NCBI GenBank assembly: GCA_017476665.1
Contig: JAFUZJ010000043.1
Span: forward strand, 1-62,287
Reading direction: 5' to 3'
DNA from: Lachnospiraceae bacterium
Lineage (GTDB): Bacteria > Bacillota > Clostridia > Lachnospirales > Lachnospiraceae
Length of the DNA stretch: 62,287 nucleotides
Part shown: positions 1 to 9,243 of the stretch, piece after piece
Layout of the letters: each line of letters starts with the position of its first letter
How positions within the stretch are numbered: the stretch's first letter is position 1
The notes under the pieces: model-generated
Told to the model about the DNA's origin: nothing
What the model saw: the letters and a program-made list of their open reading frames with translations, nothing else
Database searches by the model: none
Program-made: the position numbers and the translations under genes

Positions 1-390
1 CAACAGATCAAGAGCCTTTTCCAACTGTGCAATATCACGGCAGACTTTTTCTATCACAACCTGCTCTGACTGTACTTTGTCCGCACCGAACATTTCATTC
101 GCTGTCAAGTTCGACATACATTCTAAGAGTGCAGCCGTTCGTTCCGAAATCTTCCTCTTCGCCTGTATCTCCCCCGCAGCCAAATGCACATCCCGCGCCT
201 GTTCGATCGTCACAAAGCCTTTTCCGGCTCTCTGCGTCCGATGCCTCTGCACCCGCGCCTTGCTTTCCTCATCCGCCGCATCCATGGTTGCAATATAATA
301 TTTCTTTGTATCTGCACCAGTTTCCGCCAAAAGTTTCTCCGCAAACCCGGACTTTCCGCTGCAGCTGCCGCCTGTCACCAAAATCAACAT
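1..390 (-). CDS. cobU: Adenosylcobinamide kinase / guanylyltransferase, N-terminal part
   Basis: Partial gene: the 130 N-terminal residues are present and the C-terminus runs off the left edge. CobU phosphorylates adenosylcobinamide and then transfers GMP to it, activating the lower-ligand attachment site of cobalamin in the cytoplasm. The start reads MLILVTGGSCSGKS, a P-loop in the position and form usual for CobU (typically GGxRSGKS), followed by YYIATMDAADEESKARVQRHR, which matches the second conserved block of the family. It follows the DUF3089 lipoprotein gene by 8 bp. An in-frame GTG at 402 would overlap that gene's stop as GTGA and is an alternative start; ATG 390 is preferred because the family strand begins there. 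cobT and cobQ lie upstream in the same direction, supporting the assignment. Confidence 0.85.
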   Translation of the reverse strand, partial: MLILVTGGSCSGKSGFAEKLLAETGADTKKYYIATMDAADEESKARVQRHRTQRAGKGFVTIEQARDVHLAAGEIQAKRKISERTAALLECMSNLTANEMFGADKVQSEQVVIEKVCRDIAQLEKALDLL

Positions 391-398
391 AATCTGTC

Positions 399-1427
399 TC
401 ACGCCGCCGAATTTTCCGCAGCCTCCTCCATAAAGCGCTCCACGCGTTTCCTCACATTCTCCTGCAGGTTCCGGTAAAAGAACTGGTAATCATAAATATG
501 ATACCCGCCCTCGGGAAGCCCCGGCACCACAGCCGGATAATCCGCCGCCTGAATATCCGTCACCTTCAGCACGCCGCGTGAAACATCCAGATACCCTCCG
601 CACAGTCCCGTTTCCTCACGGGTGATCCTGCCACTGTAATCCGTAAAGCAGGCACCCAAATTTTCGCTTCGGTCTGCAGCCGTCCCGTCTGTCTTCCAGT
701 TCAGCGGATTGATTGACAGCGCCTTCTGTCCCGCCGGATTGATAAAGGTCTCCTCCACCTCCGGTGCCTCACAGTCAAAGCTGATCACCACGCCAATGTC
801 CTCCGCAGACTGCGCCGGTCTGATCTGCGGATACTGCTCCACCATATCCTCCGTTACCGGCCAGCCTATCGCATACACCGCCACAAGCTGCCCATACAGC
901 GCCTCGTCTTCAAAATATTCCTCCAACAGCCTGTAACACATATCCGCTCCCTGGGAAAACCCGGCCAACAGAATCGGCCTGCCGTGATTCTCATGCTCCA
1001 GGTAATAGGAAAAAGCCGCCGACACATCCTCATACGCAAGCTCCAGATAAGGCTCTCTCGCCTCCGGCTCCAGACCATAGACCTGCATGGCCGCCTGCCT
1101 GTAATATGGCGCATACATTCTGGCGCTTTCTTCATAAATTCCGCGCTCCATGTTCAGCGCCCCCATAAAGCTTCCCTTAGTCTTCTCATCATTCAGAGAC
1201 ATATTGTTTTCCGCTTTCCCATCAACCGTGGGGCAGATCAAGAACAGGTCGGCCTCCTTATCCTCCCCGATCCCATAATACGCCCAGTTAGCAGTCACGG
1301 CATAGTCCGTATTGACATCTGTCATTTGCATCGCATCCTGCTCTCGTATCTTCCCGCCGCATCCCGGAAGCAAAAACGCCAACAAAAGCATAACTGCGAT
1401 ATGACATATCTGCATTCTTTTTTTCAT
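399..1427 (-). CDS. DUF3089-type alpha/beta hydrolase lipoprotein
   Basis: 342-residue predicted lipoprotein. A short basic start and hydrophobic stretch end in the lipobox LLPGC, so lipidation at Cys23 is expected, anchoring it outside the membrane. The body resembles the DUF3089 family of serine-hydrolase fold proteins: YYG and a DLFLICPTVDG block come early, and the nucleophile elbow is GFSQG with Ser158. The C-terminal part contains GGYHIYDYQFFYRNL. Substrate is not known; family members are annotated only as putative lysophospholipase/esterase-like. It sits between the HAD phosphatase gene and cobU in a minus-strand run of cobalamin genes. Nothing in its sequence links it to corrinoids, so it may simply share the transcript. 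Confidence 0.7.
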   Translation of the reverse strand: MKKRMQICHIAVMLLLAFLLPGCGGKIREQDAMQMTDVNTDYAVTANWAYYGIGEDKEADLFLICPTVDGKAENNMSLNDEKTKGSFMGALNMERGIYEESARMYAPYYRQAAMQVYGLEPEAREPYLELAYEDVSAAFSYYLEHENHGRPILLAGFSQGADMCYRLLEEYFEDEALYGQLVAVYAIGWPVTEDMVEQYPQIRPAQSAEDIGVVISFDCEAPEVEETFINPAGQKALSINPLNWKTDGTAADRSENLGACFTDYSGRITREETGLCGGYLDVSRGVLKVTDIQAADYPAVVPGLPEGGYHIYDYQFFYRNLQENVRKRVERFMEEAAENSAA

Positions 1428-1448
1428 CCACTTCTCTCTCGTCTTACA

Positions 1449-2114
1449 TCATAATTTCGCCAGATACTCCCGCGCCGCAAACAGATCCCCGCACACCACC
1501 TCGGAAAGTCCGCGCATCTCCTCGTCCGCCGGGATCATATCCGGCACCATGATAGGGCGCATCCCCGCTCCGTGCGCTGCCCGGATCCCGTTGTAGGAAT
1601 CCTCAATGGCAAAAGTCTCCGCCGGCCTCACCGAAAGTTCCTGACAGGCCAACAGATAAATCTCCGGATTGGGTTTGCTGATCTTCACTGCATCTCCACC
1701 GATGATCTTATCAAAATACGACAAAAATCCTGCCTCCTCCAGTTCCCTTTCCACCGTCGCTTTGCGGGTGGAGGACGCCACCGCCGTCCGAATTCCATTT
1801 TCCTTCAGATATGACAAAATCTCCTGCACACCGGGCTTCACCGGCAGACGCCCATCATCATATTTTTGATGAAAAAGTGTCGAGCTGTCTGCCAGCAGTC
1901 TGTCCGCAATACCGCTTCCAAACTCCTTTGCATACGCGGCTTCCACAATCTCCCTGGTCTGATTTTTATTCGTTCCGATGCACCGGGTAAACACTTCATC
2001 GATCTCCCGTATCCCGTAATTTGCCGCCACCTCACTCCAGCAAATAAGACATGCTTTCTCGGAATCAAAGATCACGCCGTCCATATCAAAAATTACACTG
2101 TATGAAATACTCAT
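1449..2114 (-). CDS. HAD-superfamily phosphatase (beta-phosphoglucomutase-like)
   Basis: 221 residues with the HAD motifs in order: motif I VIFDMDGVIFDSE (nucleophile Asp10, acid/base Asp12), motif II at TAVASST, motif III lysine in the KISKPNPEIYL block, and motif IV in FAIEDSYNGIRAA. The cap is helical and inserted after motif I (subclass C1), as in beta-phosphoglucomutase, phosphoglycolate phosphatase and sugar-phosphate phosphatases; the sequence alone does not choose among these. It lies between cobT and the DUF3089 lipoprotein. Some bacteria need a phosphatase to turn alpha-ribazole-5'-phosphate into alpha-ribazole (classically CobC, which is not a HAD enzyme). A role here as a substitute is speculation. 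Confidence 0.8.
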   Translation of the reverse strand: MSISYSVIFDMDGVIFDSEKACLICWSEVAANYGIREIDEVFTRCIGTNKNQTREIVEAAYAKEFGSGIADRLLADSSTLFHQKYDDGRLPVKPGVQEILSYLKENGIRTAVASSTRKATVERELEEAGFLSYFDKIIGGDAVKISKPNPEIYLLACQELSVRPAETFAIEDSYNGIRAAHGAGMRPIMVPDMIPADEEMRGLSEVVCGDLFAAREYLAKL

Positions 2115-2174
2115 GAAATTTTATTTCCTTTCCACTCACAAATCTATCTCTATTATTGTCAAATTTGCCAACTT

Positions 2175-3290
2175 CTAAAATCTTGTATATTGTTCCACCG
2201 CAATATCTTCAAAGGTAGTCGGCTTCTCATAAAGCGCCATCGCCAGATCCAGGAGTCCGAAAAGCATCACGGCTCCCGTGCCTTCCCCCAATGCCAGATT
2301 TCCCTGGATCACAGGCTCCATACCAAGTGCCTGAAACACCACATCCGCCGCAGGTTCCTTACTCTTATGCGAGGGGATCATGTAGGCCTTCACGCCGGGC
2401 ACCAAGGCCTTTGCGGCGAGCGCTGCCACTGCTGAGATCACGCCGTCGATCACCACCGGCAGATGCACCAGTGCGCCCCCAATGAATACTCCCACCATCG
2501 CTGCAATGTCCAGACCGCCCACACAAGACAAGATATACAATGCCCTATGTTCCGCACTGCCTTTATGATCTTCCCTTTGTGCAGATGATACAAGCCCATA
2601 CTTCTCCAGCGCCTCTTGCACTACAGTCCGCTTGCGCACAAGTCCTGCATCCGAAAGCCCGGCTCCCCGCCCTACGATTTCGCCTGCCGAAGCACCCGCC
2701 AGCGCTGCCGTCACCGCCGCAGCCGTGGTGGTATTGCCGATTCCCATTTCCCCGGTAGCCAGGATCTGATAACCCTTTTCCTTACACTCTGCCGCCAGAT
2801 GAATCCCCACGCGGATTGCCGCAAGCACCTGCTCCTTAGACATAGCCGGCTCTTTTCGGAAATTTCTGGTGCCGGGCATCACTTTTCGGTTCACAACCCC
2901 GGCAATCGTCTCTGTATCTGCAATCCCCACATCCACCGGGATCACATCCGCACCGACCACCTTTGCCATTTTACAGACATTGGAAGTGCCTCTGCCCATG
3001 GACTCCGCCACCTGCCTGGTCACCTCCTGCCCGCACTGGCTGACGCTTTCCTCCACGATCCCATTGTCCGCGCACATGACCAGAACCGCTTTTTTCCGGA
3101 TATCGATATCTGCGGTTCCCGTAATCGCGCCGATCTGGGCCAGATACGTTTCAAATTTTCCCAAGCTGTCCAAAGGCTTCGCGATCTGATCGATCCGTGT
3201 CTGCACCTGCTCCCGGATTGTCTCATCCGGCGCGTCTATCTGTATTTCCAATAATTCTCTCTCTTCTGCTGCCATCCCTGCAACCTTCAT
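2175..3290 (-). CDS. cobT: Nicotinate-nucleotide-dimethylbenzimidazole phosphoribosyltransferase
   Basis: 371 residues, normal CobT length. The enzyme transfers phosphoribose from nicotinate mononucleotide to a lower-ligand base such as 5,6-dimethylbenzimidazole, giving the alpha-riboside phosphate used in cobalamin assembly. Family signatures visible are [10 protein letters not shown] near the N-terminus, [11 protein letters not shown], the glycine-rich substrate loop [13 protein letters not shown], and the C-terminal [10 protein letters not shown] carrying the catalytic glutamate. The start codon overlaps the cobQ stop as ATGA, which points to translational coupling and co-regulation with cobQ. 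Which lower-ligand base it prefers cannot be read from sequence. Confidence 0.95.
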   Translation of the reverse strand: MKVAGMAAEERELLEIQIDAPDETIREQVQTRIDQIAKPLDSLGKFETYLAQIGAITGTADIDIRKKAVLVMCADNGIVEESVSQCGQEVTRQVAESMGRGTSNVCKMAKVVGADVIPVDVGIADTETIAGVVNRKVMPGTRNFRKEPAMSKEQVLAAIRVGIHLAAECKEKGYQILATGEMGIGNTTTAAAVTAALAGASAGEIVGRGAGLSDAGLVRKRTVVQEALEKYGLVSSAQREDHKGSAEHRALYILSCVGGLDIAAMVGVFIGGALVHLPVVIDGVISAVAALAAKALVPGVKAYMIPSHKSKEPAADVVFQALGMEPVIQGNLALGEGTGAVMLFGLLDLAMALYEKPTTFEDIAVEQYTRF

Positions 3291-4813
3291 ACATCTTTCT
3301 CAATTTTTGCTTCCCGAAGCATTCCGTAAACCGCTTCCATATCCAGATGCTCCCGCAAAGTCTCCGCCAACAAATCATACTGCGTCTCTTTGTAAGTCCG
3401 ATAATCCAACATCTGTCCGGTTCCAATGGTTCCGACCGCCACACCCTTCTTTGCCGCCAAACCATTCAGGATTGCCGGTGCAACTCCCTCTCCGTCAAAA
3501 ACACCGTGGATATAGGTTCCGCAGATGTTGCCGCTTTGAACCATATTTTTTTGTATCCTCTCTCCGGCAGAATTTCGTGTTTCTCCCATATGGATCTCAT
3601 AGCCCTCGATCGGCAATCCGTTCAGACAAGCCAACTCCCCATCCAACTCTGAAAATGCCGCATGTACCACCTGCCTGGTCTTTTTCTCCCGCATCACGGT
3701 TGTCACTGACAAAAGTTCCATTCCCCGGATACCTGCCTGTCCTTCCACACCGCCGGGGTCACTGATCCATTCTCCCAACATCTGAAATCCGCCGCAGATT
3801 CCGAACACCGGCACTCGCTGCGACAGCTTCTTCACCGCAGCCTCCAGTCCGTTCTCCCGCATCCACTTCAGATCCCCAACGGTGTTCTTACTGCCCGGCA
3901 AAAAGATCATATCCGGCTCGCCCAGCTCCGCCACATTCTGCACATACCGCAGCGATACCCCGTCTGCCGCCTGCTCAAATACATCAAAGTCCGTAAAATT
4001 CGAAATCCTCGGATACCGGATCACCGCCAGATCCACCGCTTCCACACGCCGCCTGTCAAACCGCTCCGTCAGACTGTCCTCATCCTCCAGCCGCACGGAC
4101 ATGTACGGAACGACACCAAGGACAGGCATCTGTGCCGCGGTATCCTTACCTTCCAAAGCATGCTTTATCTTCTTCTCCAACATGGTAATCCCAGGCTCCA
4201 GCAAAGTCTCATCCCCGCGGAACTTATTGATGACCAACCCTTTCACTCTCGCCCGCTCATTTTCCGTAAGCAGCATCACAGTCCCCAAAAGCTGTGCAAA
4301 CACACCGCCCCTGTCGATATCTCCCACCAACAGCACCGGCGCGTCCACCAGTTCCGCCATACCCATATTGACAATATCATTTTCCTTCAGATTGATCTCC
4401 GCCGGGCTCCCCGCCCCCTCAATCACAATGATATCCGTCTGCTTTTCCAGCTCCGCAAAAGCCCTTCTGATCTCCGGAATCAACTGCTTTTTATACGCAA
4501 AATACTCTCTCGCGGACATATTTCCGATGACTTCCCCGTTTACAATCACCTGCGATCCCACATCATTTGTGGGCTTTAAGAGAATCGGATTCATATGTAC
4601 ACTGGGGGCGATTCCCGCAGCCTCCGCCTGCATGACCTGCGCCCGTCCCATCTCTAATCCTTCACTTGTAATATACGAATTCAGCGCCATGTTCTGAGAC
4701 TTAAAAGGAGCCACCCTGTAACCGTCCTGTTTGAAAATCCGGCACAAGCCCGCCACAAGCATACTCTTTCCGGCACCGGACATGGTGCCCTGTATCATGA
4801 TCACTTTGGACAT
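3287..4813 (-). CDS. cobQ: Cobyric acid synthase (glutamine-hydrolysing)
   Basis: 508 residues from the chosen ATG. CobQ amidates four carboxylates of adenosylcobyrinic acid a,c-diamide using glutamine and ATP. An N-terminal P-loop-like GTMSGAGKS (residues 9-17) opens the dethiobiotin-synthetase-like domain; the C-terminal glutamine amidotransferase domain has nucleophile Cys340 in [12 protein letters not shown] and the catalytic His in GTYIHGVFD. The reading frame stays open 72 codons further upstream, but that extra stretch is unrelated ATPase remnant starting at a TTG. The ATG at 4813 has a good ribosome binding site (GGAAGGAG, about 8 bases upstream) and begins exactly where the family begins ([10 protein letters not shown]), so it is the real start. 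Stop overlaps cobT. Confidence 0.95.
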   Translation of the reverse strand: MSKVIMIQGTMSGAGKSMLVAGLCRIFKQDGYRVAPFKSQNMALNSYITSEGLEMGRAQVMQAEAAGIAPSVHMNPILLKPTNDVGSQVIVNGEVIGNMSAREYFAYKKQLIPEIRRAFAELEKQTDIIVIEGAGSPAEINLKENDIVNMGMAELVDAPVLLVGDIDRGGVFAQLLGTVMLLTENERARVKGLVINKFRGDETLLEPGITMLEKKIKHALEGKDTAAQMPVLGVVPYMSVRLEDEDSLTERFDRRRVEAVDLAVIRYPRISNFTDFDVFEQAADGVSLRYVQNVAELGEPDMIFLPGSKNTVGDLKWMRENGLEAAVKKLSQRVPVFGICGGFQMLGEWISDPGGVEGQAGIRGMELLSVTTVMREKKTRQVVHAAFSELDGELACLNGLPIEGYEIHMGETRNSAGERIQKNMVQSGNICGTYIHGVFDGEGVAPAILNGLAAKKGVAVGTIGTGQMLDYRTYKETQYDLLAETLREHLDMEAVYGMLREAKIEKDV

Positions 4814-5056
4814 TTCCTGTACTCCTTCCCTCAACACTCTCTTCAAAATCTGCTCCCTGTGATCCAGAAACATCTTCGTCACCTGATAGCTGTCCGTTTC
4901 CTCGTAAGCACAGGTATGCACACTCCCCTCATCAAAGCTCAAAATCTCCGCATCCGGTATGCCCCACAGAATGGGCGAGTGAGTCACAATAATAAACTGC
5001 GAACCTTTCTCCGCGCACTTGACGCTCAATTGATTATGCGCATGTTTATGTACCGC
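4814..5056 (-). pseudogene. C-terminal remnant of a predicted AAA-type ATPase
   Basis: The codons directly before cobQ, in the same frame, encode [20 protein letters not shown], then [24 protein letters not shown]. This is the end of the COG3910-type predicted ATPases (Walker B-following H-loop THSPI, then the Y-Q-V-T tail). The Walker A, signature and most of the protein are absent. Upstream the frame stops at TGA 5057-5059, which is also the stop of the neighbouring hypothetical gene. So only about 65-70 C-terminal residues survive with no credible start. I read it as a deletion scar that brought the hypothetical genes at 5057-6375 next to the cob genes. Confidence 0.7.
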
Positions 5057-5521
5057 TCAAACCTTATATATCAATACATCCTTCGGCGCATCCCAATTCA
5101 GGCACACAGAAATGATATGTGTCATTTCGTCCCAATCTGACACTTTATACTTCCTTTTCACTGTTTCATCTTCTCGGACTAAATAAATATAAAATTGACT
5201 TAATTCCAGCAGTCCGGTTAAAAAATCAAGCAAATGATTCCTGTCCGGCTCTGTTCTTTGATGATTAATACTCCATTCCAACTGATGAAGCATATCTGCA
5301 CCATTCTTGAGATACAATGCAACAAAATTGTGGTCTGCTACTATATTCTCAGACCTCACATAGTGTCCTATATCCTCCTGCTCAAAAATCATACCGCCTT
5401 TGGTCATATACTGCGGCGGATCACATGAAAACGAACTGCCACCCCATTCATGGACGATTACGCTCAGTCCAGTCTGTTCCAGTTCGTCTTTCGGTACAAT
5501 GATTGACAATTCATAATCCAT
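5057..5521 (-). CDS. Hypothetical protein, possible immunity-like
   Basis: 154 residues, not recognised. It is acidic, soluble, has no signal peptide or membrane segment, and mixes short beta-like stretches (MDYELSIIVPKDE; FSCDPPQYMTKGGMIFEQED) with a helical middle (LLDFLTGLLELSQFYIYLV) and a tryptophan-containing tail (SDWDEMTHIISVCLNWDAP). This size and composition is common in immunity proteins of polymorphic-toxin systems, but no toxin gene adjoins it, so that idea is weak. It follows a second unrecognised protein by 59 bp in the same direction. Its stop codon TGA also closes the frame of the downstream ATPase remnant. Confidence 0.55.
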   Translation of the reverse strand: MDYELSIIVPKDELEQTGLSVIVHEWGGSSFSCDPPQYMTKGGMIFEQEDIGHYVRSENIVADHNFVALYLKNGADMLHQLEWSINHQRTEPDRNHLLDFLTGLLELSQFYIYLVREDETVKRKYKVSDWDEMTHIISVCLNWDAPKDVLIYKV

Positions 5522-5580
5522 ATACTATTTCTCGCCTTCATAAGTTTTTAACTACTGGGGATGTCAGCCCATACGCCTTG

Positions 5581-6375
5581 CTACGCCGTATACCTCCACA
5601 TCATCCCCATAGAAACAAAATAGGTTCCGTCATATTCATCCATGATTTCCTCCACATCCGAATCATAAAAGTAAACCATATGATCCTTGAGCAACACAGA
5701 TGCCTCAAATAACTCTGATGTATAGTTTTCCGCAGCCGGAACCAAATGCACGACTCTCGGAGCAAGCAGCATGATCTCAATCTCTTTCGCCCAGTCGCTG
5801 TTGAACACCACTCTTACTTGTTTGGAACCGGCAAGACTTAAAATCATGCCATCCACATCAAAATAATCTCCCGATACATATGACAACTCTTTCAACACCG
5901 CATCATGAAAACCACTATATTCCTGCATCAGCCTGTCAATGTCCTGTTTGGATTCAATATAATTCCACCCTGCAAGTTTTGTCGATACCGTTGCAAGTCC
6001 AACCTGCGCCTTTTCCAGCAATCCCGTTTCCAAAAGCTCTGTCAACGCACGGACATTGTCCCACAGACACAACTCTCCCCCATAGTAATGCACCTTTTTA
6101 CTATGTTGCAGATTTTCATTCAGACTTTCGACCTCTGATCCATCTCTATATACCCATTTACCATTCACCGGATTTGTGTCAATGATTTCAACATTCACTT
6201 CATATGGCGGTTGTGTGGAAAAATCAAGATATTCTACCAGACACAACTTGCCCGGATCATCCGGGGCATCTACCACGTACCAGTCGCCTGCCCTGTTGAT
6301 CACCGCATACACCTCGGATATGTAATATTGCTTGCTTAACCTATTATAAATTCTTGCCCTCATATCCCGCCTCAC
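5581..6375 (-). CDS. Hypothetical protein with immunity-like C-terminal domain
   Basis: 264 residues, no signal peptide or transmembrane segment. The first ~130 residues (IYNRLSKQYYISEVYAVINR, DWYVVDAPDD) are unrecognised. The last ~110 residues begin with a FHDAVLKELSYVSGDYFDVD motif and continue with a beta-rich stretch ending SMGMMWRYTA. That FHD-x-x-(L/I)-KE start is, as I recall, seen in small Firmicutes proteins thought to act as immunity or accessory proteins of secreted toxins; this is inference without a database check. It may be co-transcribed with the 154-residue hypothetical downstream. No toxin is present between them. Confidence 0.5.
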   Translation of the reverse strand: MRRDMRARIYNRLSKQYYISEVYAVINRAGDWYVVDAPDDPGKLCLVEYLDFSTQPPYEVNVEIIDTNPVNGKWVYRDGSEVESLNENLQHSKKVHYYGGELCLWDNVRALTELLETGLLEKAQVGLATVSTKLAGWNYIESKQDIDRLMQEYSGFHDAVLKELSYVSGDYFDVDGMILSLAGSKQVRVVFNSDWAKEIEIMLLAPRVVHLVPAAENYTSELFEASVLLKDHMVYFYDSDVEEIMDEYDGTYFVSMGMMWRYTA

Positions 6376-6407
6376 CCTTCTGTTATTGCTATTATAGGCA
6401 ATTGCTG

Positions 6408-7709
6408 TTAGTTAGCTCCTTTTCCTGCATACTGAGCCGACATCTGTTCAAATAAATCAATTGCTTTTCGAACGACTTCCTCCATTTGCTCCACTTTCAG
6501 TTCCTCAATCGGTTCTTCCTGAGTTTCACCGCATCTGCCGCACACGCCTTTCTGCAATCCTTCTTCCCCCAAAAGCGGCTCTTTTACTACAGTCCATTTA
6601 TAATCATGCTGCTTCAGCGTATAAGCATCCTTCCAGGAATAACCGCATTCCGGGCAGGTATGAAAGGTATACCCAAACGCATCACAGACTGCCTCCATGA
6701 CCTCCTGTTTCGCGTCCATATGCGCACAGACATATTGCTCCGGAAAATTTTCTCTTGGATACTGAATTCCCCGCGGCAACAAATCCACATCATAGGCATA
6801 TACCTCATCCCGCAGGAAAGACTCCTTATTTTTGCCATACGCAAAGGTCCAGTTCATGATTTCTCCGATATAGGGAGCACAATAAGCCCTGCGGTTGGTG
6901 TTGTCTTCATAAAACGTGATCTTACCCTCCACCTGATTTCCGGTAACCGCCCCCGCATAAACGGTTCCTCTAGGATACAGGATATACATGCCCACCAGTC
7001 CGCCGTTGTGCGCGTATCCATGCTCGGAATCATATCCGTCAAGCTTAATGGTACAATCCGTGATATCCGGGTATCCCGCGCCGCACACACCGCCCATAAA
7101 CTGCTCATCTCTGGTGGCTTTGTCCCTATCAATGCATATCAATGTCACATCCGTATTACATTCTGTGATCTGTCCATAGCCATATCCTGCAATACCGCCT
7201 ACCCCGAACATTTTCTCATGGGCGCGCAGCGTGAGCGTACCCTTTATGGTGCAGTTGATGATCTTGGCATTTTCCATATACCCCGCAATACTTCCAACGA
7301 AACACGGCGAATCTGTTTCCGTATTCACCTGCATGTTCAGAATCGTCAGGTTCTTCACAGTCCCCTCTTCCAGAACATCAAACATCGCGGCAAAAGAAGT
7401 ATCATACACCTTCATGTTACCGTCATAGGTGTCTCTGGTTGCTTCTCCTGTCTCCTTCACCAAAAAATTTAAAATTGCATGTCCGTCGCCGTCAAGCGTT
7501 CCCTGAAAAGAAAATGGTATCCATTCCTCCCCGGTCATGTCAATGTCATCCACCAAGATATAGCTGCCGGAGGGATTGTCTGCCATTTTCCGCAAGCCCT
7601 CCGGCGTAGAGATCTCAATATCTCCGTCCGCCTGCGCCAATAATTTGCTTCCCGCAAAGAAGAATAATGCAATTATCAAAAATATACTTTTCTCAATCTT
7701 CTTTTCCAT
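6408..7709 (-). CDS. Secreted beta-helix-type protein with Cys-rich tail
   Basis: 433 residues. An N-terminal signal peptide is evident (lysines followed by IFLIIALFFFAGSKLLAQA), so it is exported. After it come GLUG/parallel-beta-helix style repeats: ISTPEGLRKMADNPSGSYIL, EWIPFSFQGTLDGDGHAILN, then repeated blocks of the type VKNLTILNMQV, AKIINCTIKG, GQITECNTDV and PDITDCTIKL. The C-terminal ~100 residues hold two CxxC pairs (CPECGYSW and CGRCGETQ), giving a zinc-ribbon-like module. Such proteins act at the cell surface or in adhesion and glycan contact, but no substrate can be named. No sorting motif or other anchor is visible. Neighbours are unrelated accessory genes. Confidence 0.65.
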   Translation of the reverse strand: MEKKIEKSIFLIIALFFFAGSKLLAQADGDIEISTPEGLRKMADNPSGSYILVDDIDMTGEEWIPFSFQGTLDGDGHAILNFLVKETGEATRDTYDGNMKVYDTSFAAMFDVLEEGTVKNLTILNMQVNTETDSPCFVGSIAGYMENAKIINCTIKGTLTLRAHEKMFGVGGIAGYGYGQITECNTDVTLICIDRDKATRDEQFMGGVCGAGYPDITDCTIKLDGYDSEHGYAHNGGLVGMYILYPRGTVYAGAVTGNQVEGKITFYEDNTNRRAYCAPYIGEIMNWTFAYGKNKESFLRDEVYAYDVDLLPRGIQYPRENFPEQYVCAHMDAKQEVMEAVCDAFGYTFHTCPECGYSWKDAYTLKQHDYKWTVVKEPLLGEEGLQKGVCGRCGETQEEPIEELKVEQMEEVVRKAIDLFEQMSAQYAGKGAN

Positions 7710-7801
7710 CTTTATTTTGCACCCTTCCGGTTTTCACTACTACATTCCATTTTTTGTAACTATTCAGAATCATTCACAAAACAAATATTTTACTTGATTC
7801 C

Positions 7802-8893
7802 TCATTTCTGTAAATATGCTTGTAACATTTCTCCCAGCGTCTCCGCGAACTCCTCCGGCGCGTCAAACTGCGGCGAATGCCCACATCCGCTTATGAGCTC
7901 ATACCGCTTGTCCGGCGCTGTAATCTGCTCGCAATAATCTTCAGAGTACGCCGCCGGTGTTGTCCAGTCGCTTTCTCCTGTGATAAACCCAACAGGAAGC
8001 TCATAAGTCATACCATACTCCCTGACATCCGCCGTAAGAATATAATCAAACAACTGCCCGTTCAGAGCAAAATATGTCCCAATATCTCCCATCTGCTTCA
8101 AAAACCACCTAAGGTCATCTATCCCCATAAAAGAAGATTTCACTCCTTGCCATATGGTATTCTTTTCCCGCTCCGCCTTGTGATATGGTGCCGCCAGTTG
8201 CCTTGCGGTCTGCATATTGATTAGGTTCGTGTCCTCAGCATAGTTCCGAAAGGCCTCCTCCATTGCCGCAGTATCATCCCCCTGCGCCTTTGCTTTTTGA
8301 AGCGCATCTTCGTAGCTGTATAGTTCGCTCTCCATCGTAACAACCTGCCCGACACCAATATAAGCCCTGATCCTATCCGGGTGCTCCAAGGCGTATTTAC
8401 TCCCCACCATAGTTCCGTAGGAGTGTCCGACGATCACAATATCCTTCGGTGCGAAACGCCTCTCCACATAATCAACCAGCGCATCCACGTCCTGAACTGC
8501 CTGTTCAAATGTAGCGGTCTCATTGTCCGGATCATTTGCCTGATTTCGGAAATACGTCCTGCCACACCCTCTCTGGTCCCATGTGATAATCGTATATTGA
8601 TCGACCAGATCCTTTTCCCAGACATAATCCACGAATCCGTCCGGACTGGCAGGACCGCCGTGCAGCCAGATAATGACCGGATTATTGACATTTTCTCCCC
8701 TCACACGAATAAATTGTTGCTGTCCGTTCAACTCTACATAGATGCCCTCATCCACACCGCCGGCCGTGGAGATATGATAGGTGAGATAATTGCCCAAACG
8801 CACTATCCCCACCAAACAGATAGCGAGAACAATGATTCCAGACAAAATCCTGCCGATCCATCTTCCTGTTTTCCTGAGCAATTTCATTTGCAT
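7802..8893 (-). CDS. Membrane-anchored alpha/beta hydrolase, proline iminopeptidase-like
   Basis: 363 residues. One hydrophobic segment near the N-terminus (IGRILSGIIVLAICLVGIV, about residues 13-31) probably anchors it with the catalytic domain outside. The hydrolase core has the oxyanion-hole motif LHGGPASPDG (residues 77-86), WDQRGCGRT, and the nucleophile elbow VGHSYGT with Ser158. The catalytic Asp is likely in the TGESDWTTP region and the His in SGCGHSPQFD. HGGP plus WDQRGxGxS is typical of proline iminopeptidase/epoxide-hydrolase-like S33 family members. True substrate unknown. It appears to stand alone between the secreted protein and a small phosphatase-like gene. Confidence 0.8.
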   Translation of the reverse strand: MQMKLLRKTGRWIGRILSGIIVLAICLVGIVRLGNYLTYHISTAGGVDEGIYVELNGQQQFIRVRGENVNNPVIIWLHGGPASPDGFVDYVWEKDLVDQYTIITWDQRGCGRTYFRNQANDPDNETATFEQAVQDVDALVDYVERRFAPKDIVIVGHSYGTMVGSKYALEHPDRIRAYIGVGQVVTMESELYSYEDALQKAKAQGDDTAAMEEAFRNYAEDTNLINMQTARQLAAPYHKAEREKNTIWQGVKSSFMGIDDLRWFLKQMGDIGTYFALNGQLFDYILTADVREYGMTYELPVGFITGESDWTTPAAYSEDYCEQITAPDKRYELISGCGHSPQFDAPEEFAETLGEMLQAYLQK

Positions 8894-8925
8894 TCATACC
8901 CTTTCCCGCTTACGTAATCTCTTCT

Positions 8926-9243
8926 CTACACATATTCCTCCACACAGCTTACAAGCAACTCCTGCAATTCCTCATCCATGTATTCATATTCATCCGGTAT
9001 GTTCAGGCATAAAATCTGTTTGTTGTTGATTTCTTCCGCATACTTTTCTCTTATCCGGCGCACATGTTTTTTCTCCATGCAAAAGATAATATCCGCCCAG
9101 CCAATCAGTCCCGCAGTGACCTTCACCCTGGAATTGGATTCCGTTCCGGCAGACCGTGCCTCACAGCCTTTATACCCGTTGAATATCTTCTCCGCGGTTA
9201 AACTCCGTCTTTTGTTTTGACTGCATAAAAATAACAGCTTCAT
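8926..9243 (-). CDS. Small low-molecular-weight tyrosine phosphatase-like protein
   Basis: 105 residues. The N-terminus LFLCSQNKRRSLTAE carries a CX5R(S) phosphatase loop with Cys7 and Arg13, placed as in low-molecular-weight protein tyrosine phosphatases and the compact predicted PTPs of Firmicutes and Bacteroidetes. The middle (GTESNSRVKVT, GWADIIFCMEKKH) matches the conserved region of that group. The protein is shorter than classical LMW-PTPs (~150 residues), and the general-acid Asp is not obvious; IPDEYEYMD is the best candidate. Start overlaps the stop of the upstream ATC-hydrolase-like gene as ATGA, so the two are translationally coupled. Substrate is unknown. Confidence 0.75.
   Translation of the reverse strand: MKLLFLCSQNKRRSLTAEKIFNGYKGCEARSAGTESNSRVKVTAGLIGWADIIFCMEKKHVRRIREKYAEEINNKQILCLNIPDEYEYMDEELQELLVSCVEEYV

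Noticed and set aside
4814-5029. CobQ with a natural N-terminal ATPase domain
   Set aside because: The extra part starts at TTG, lacks Walker motifs, and a strong ribosome binding site precedes the internal ATG where CobQ homologues start.
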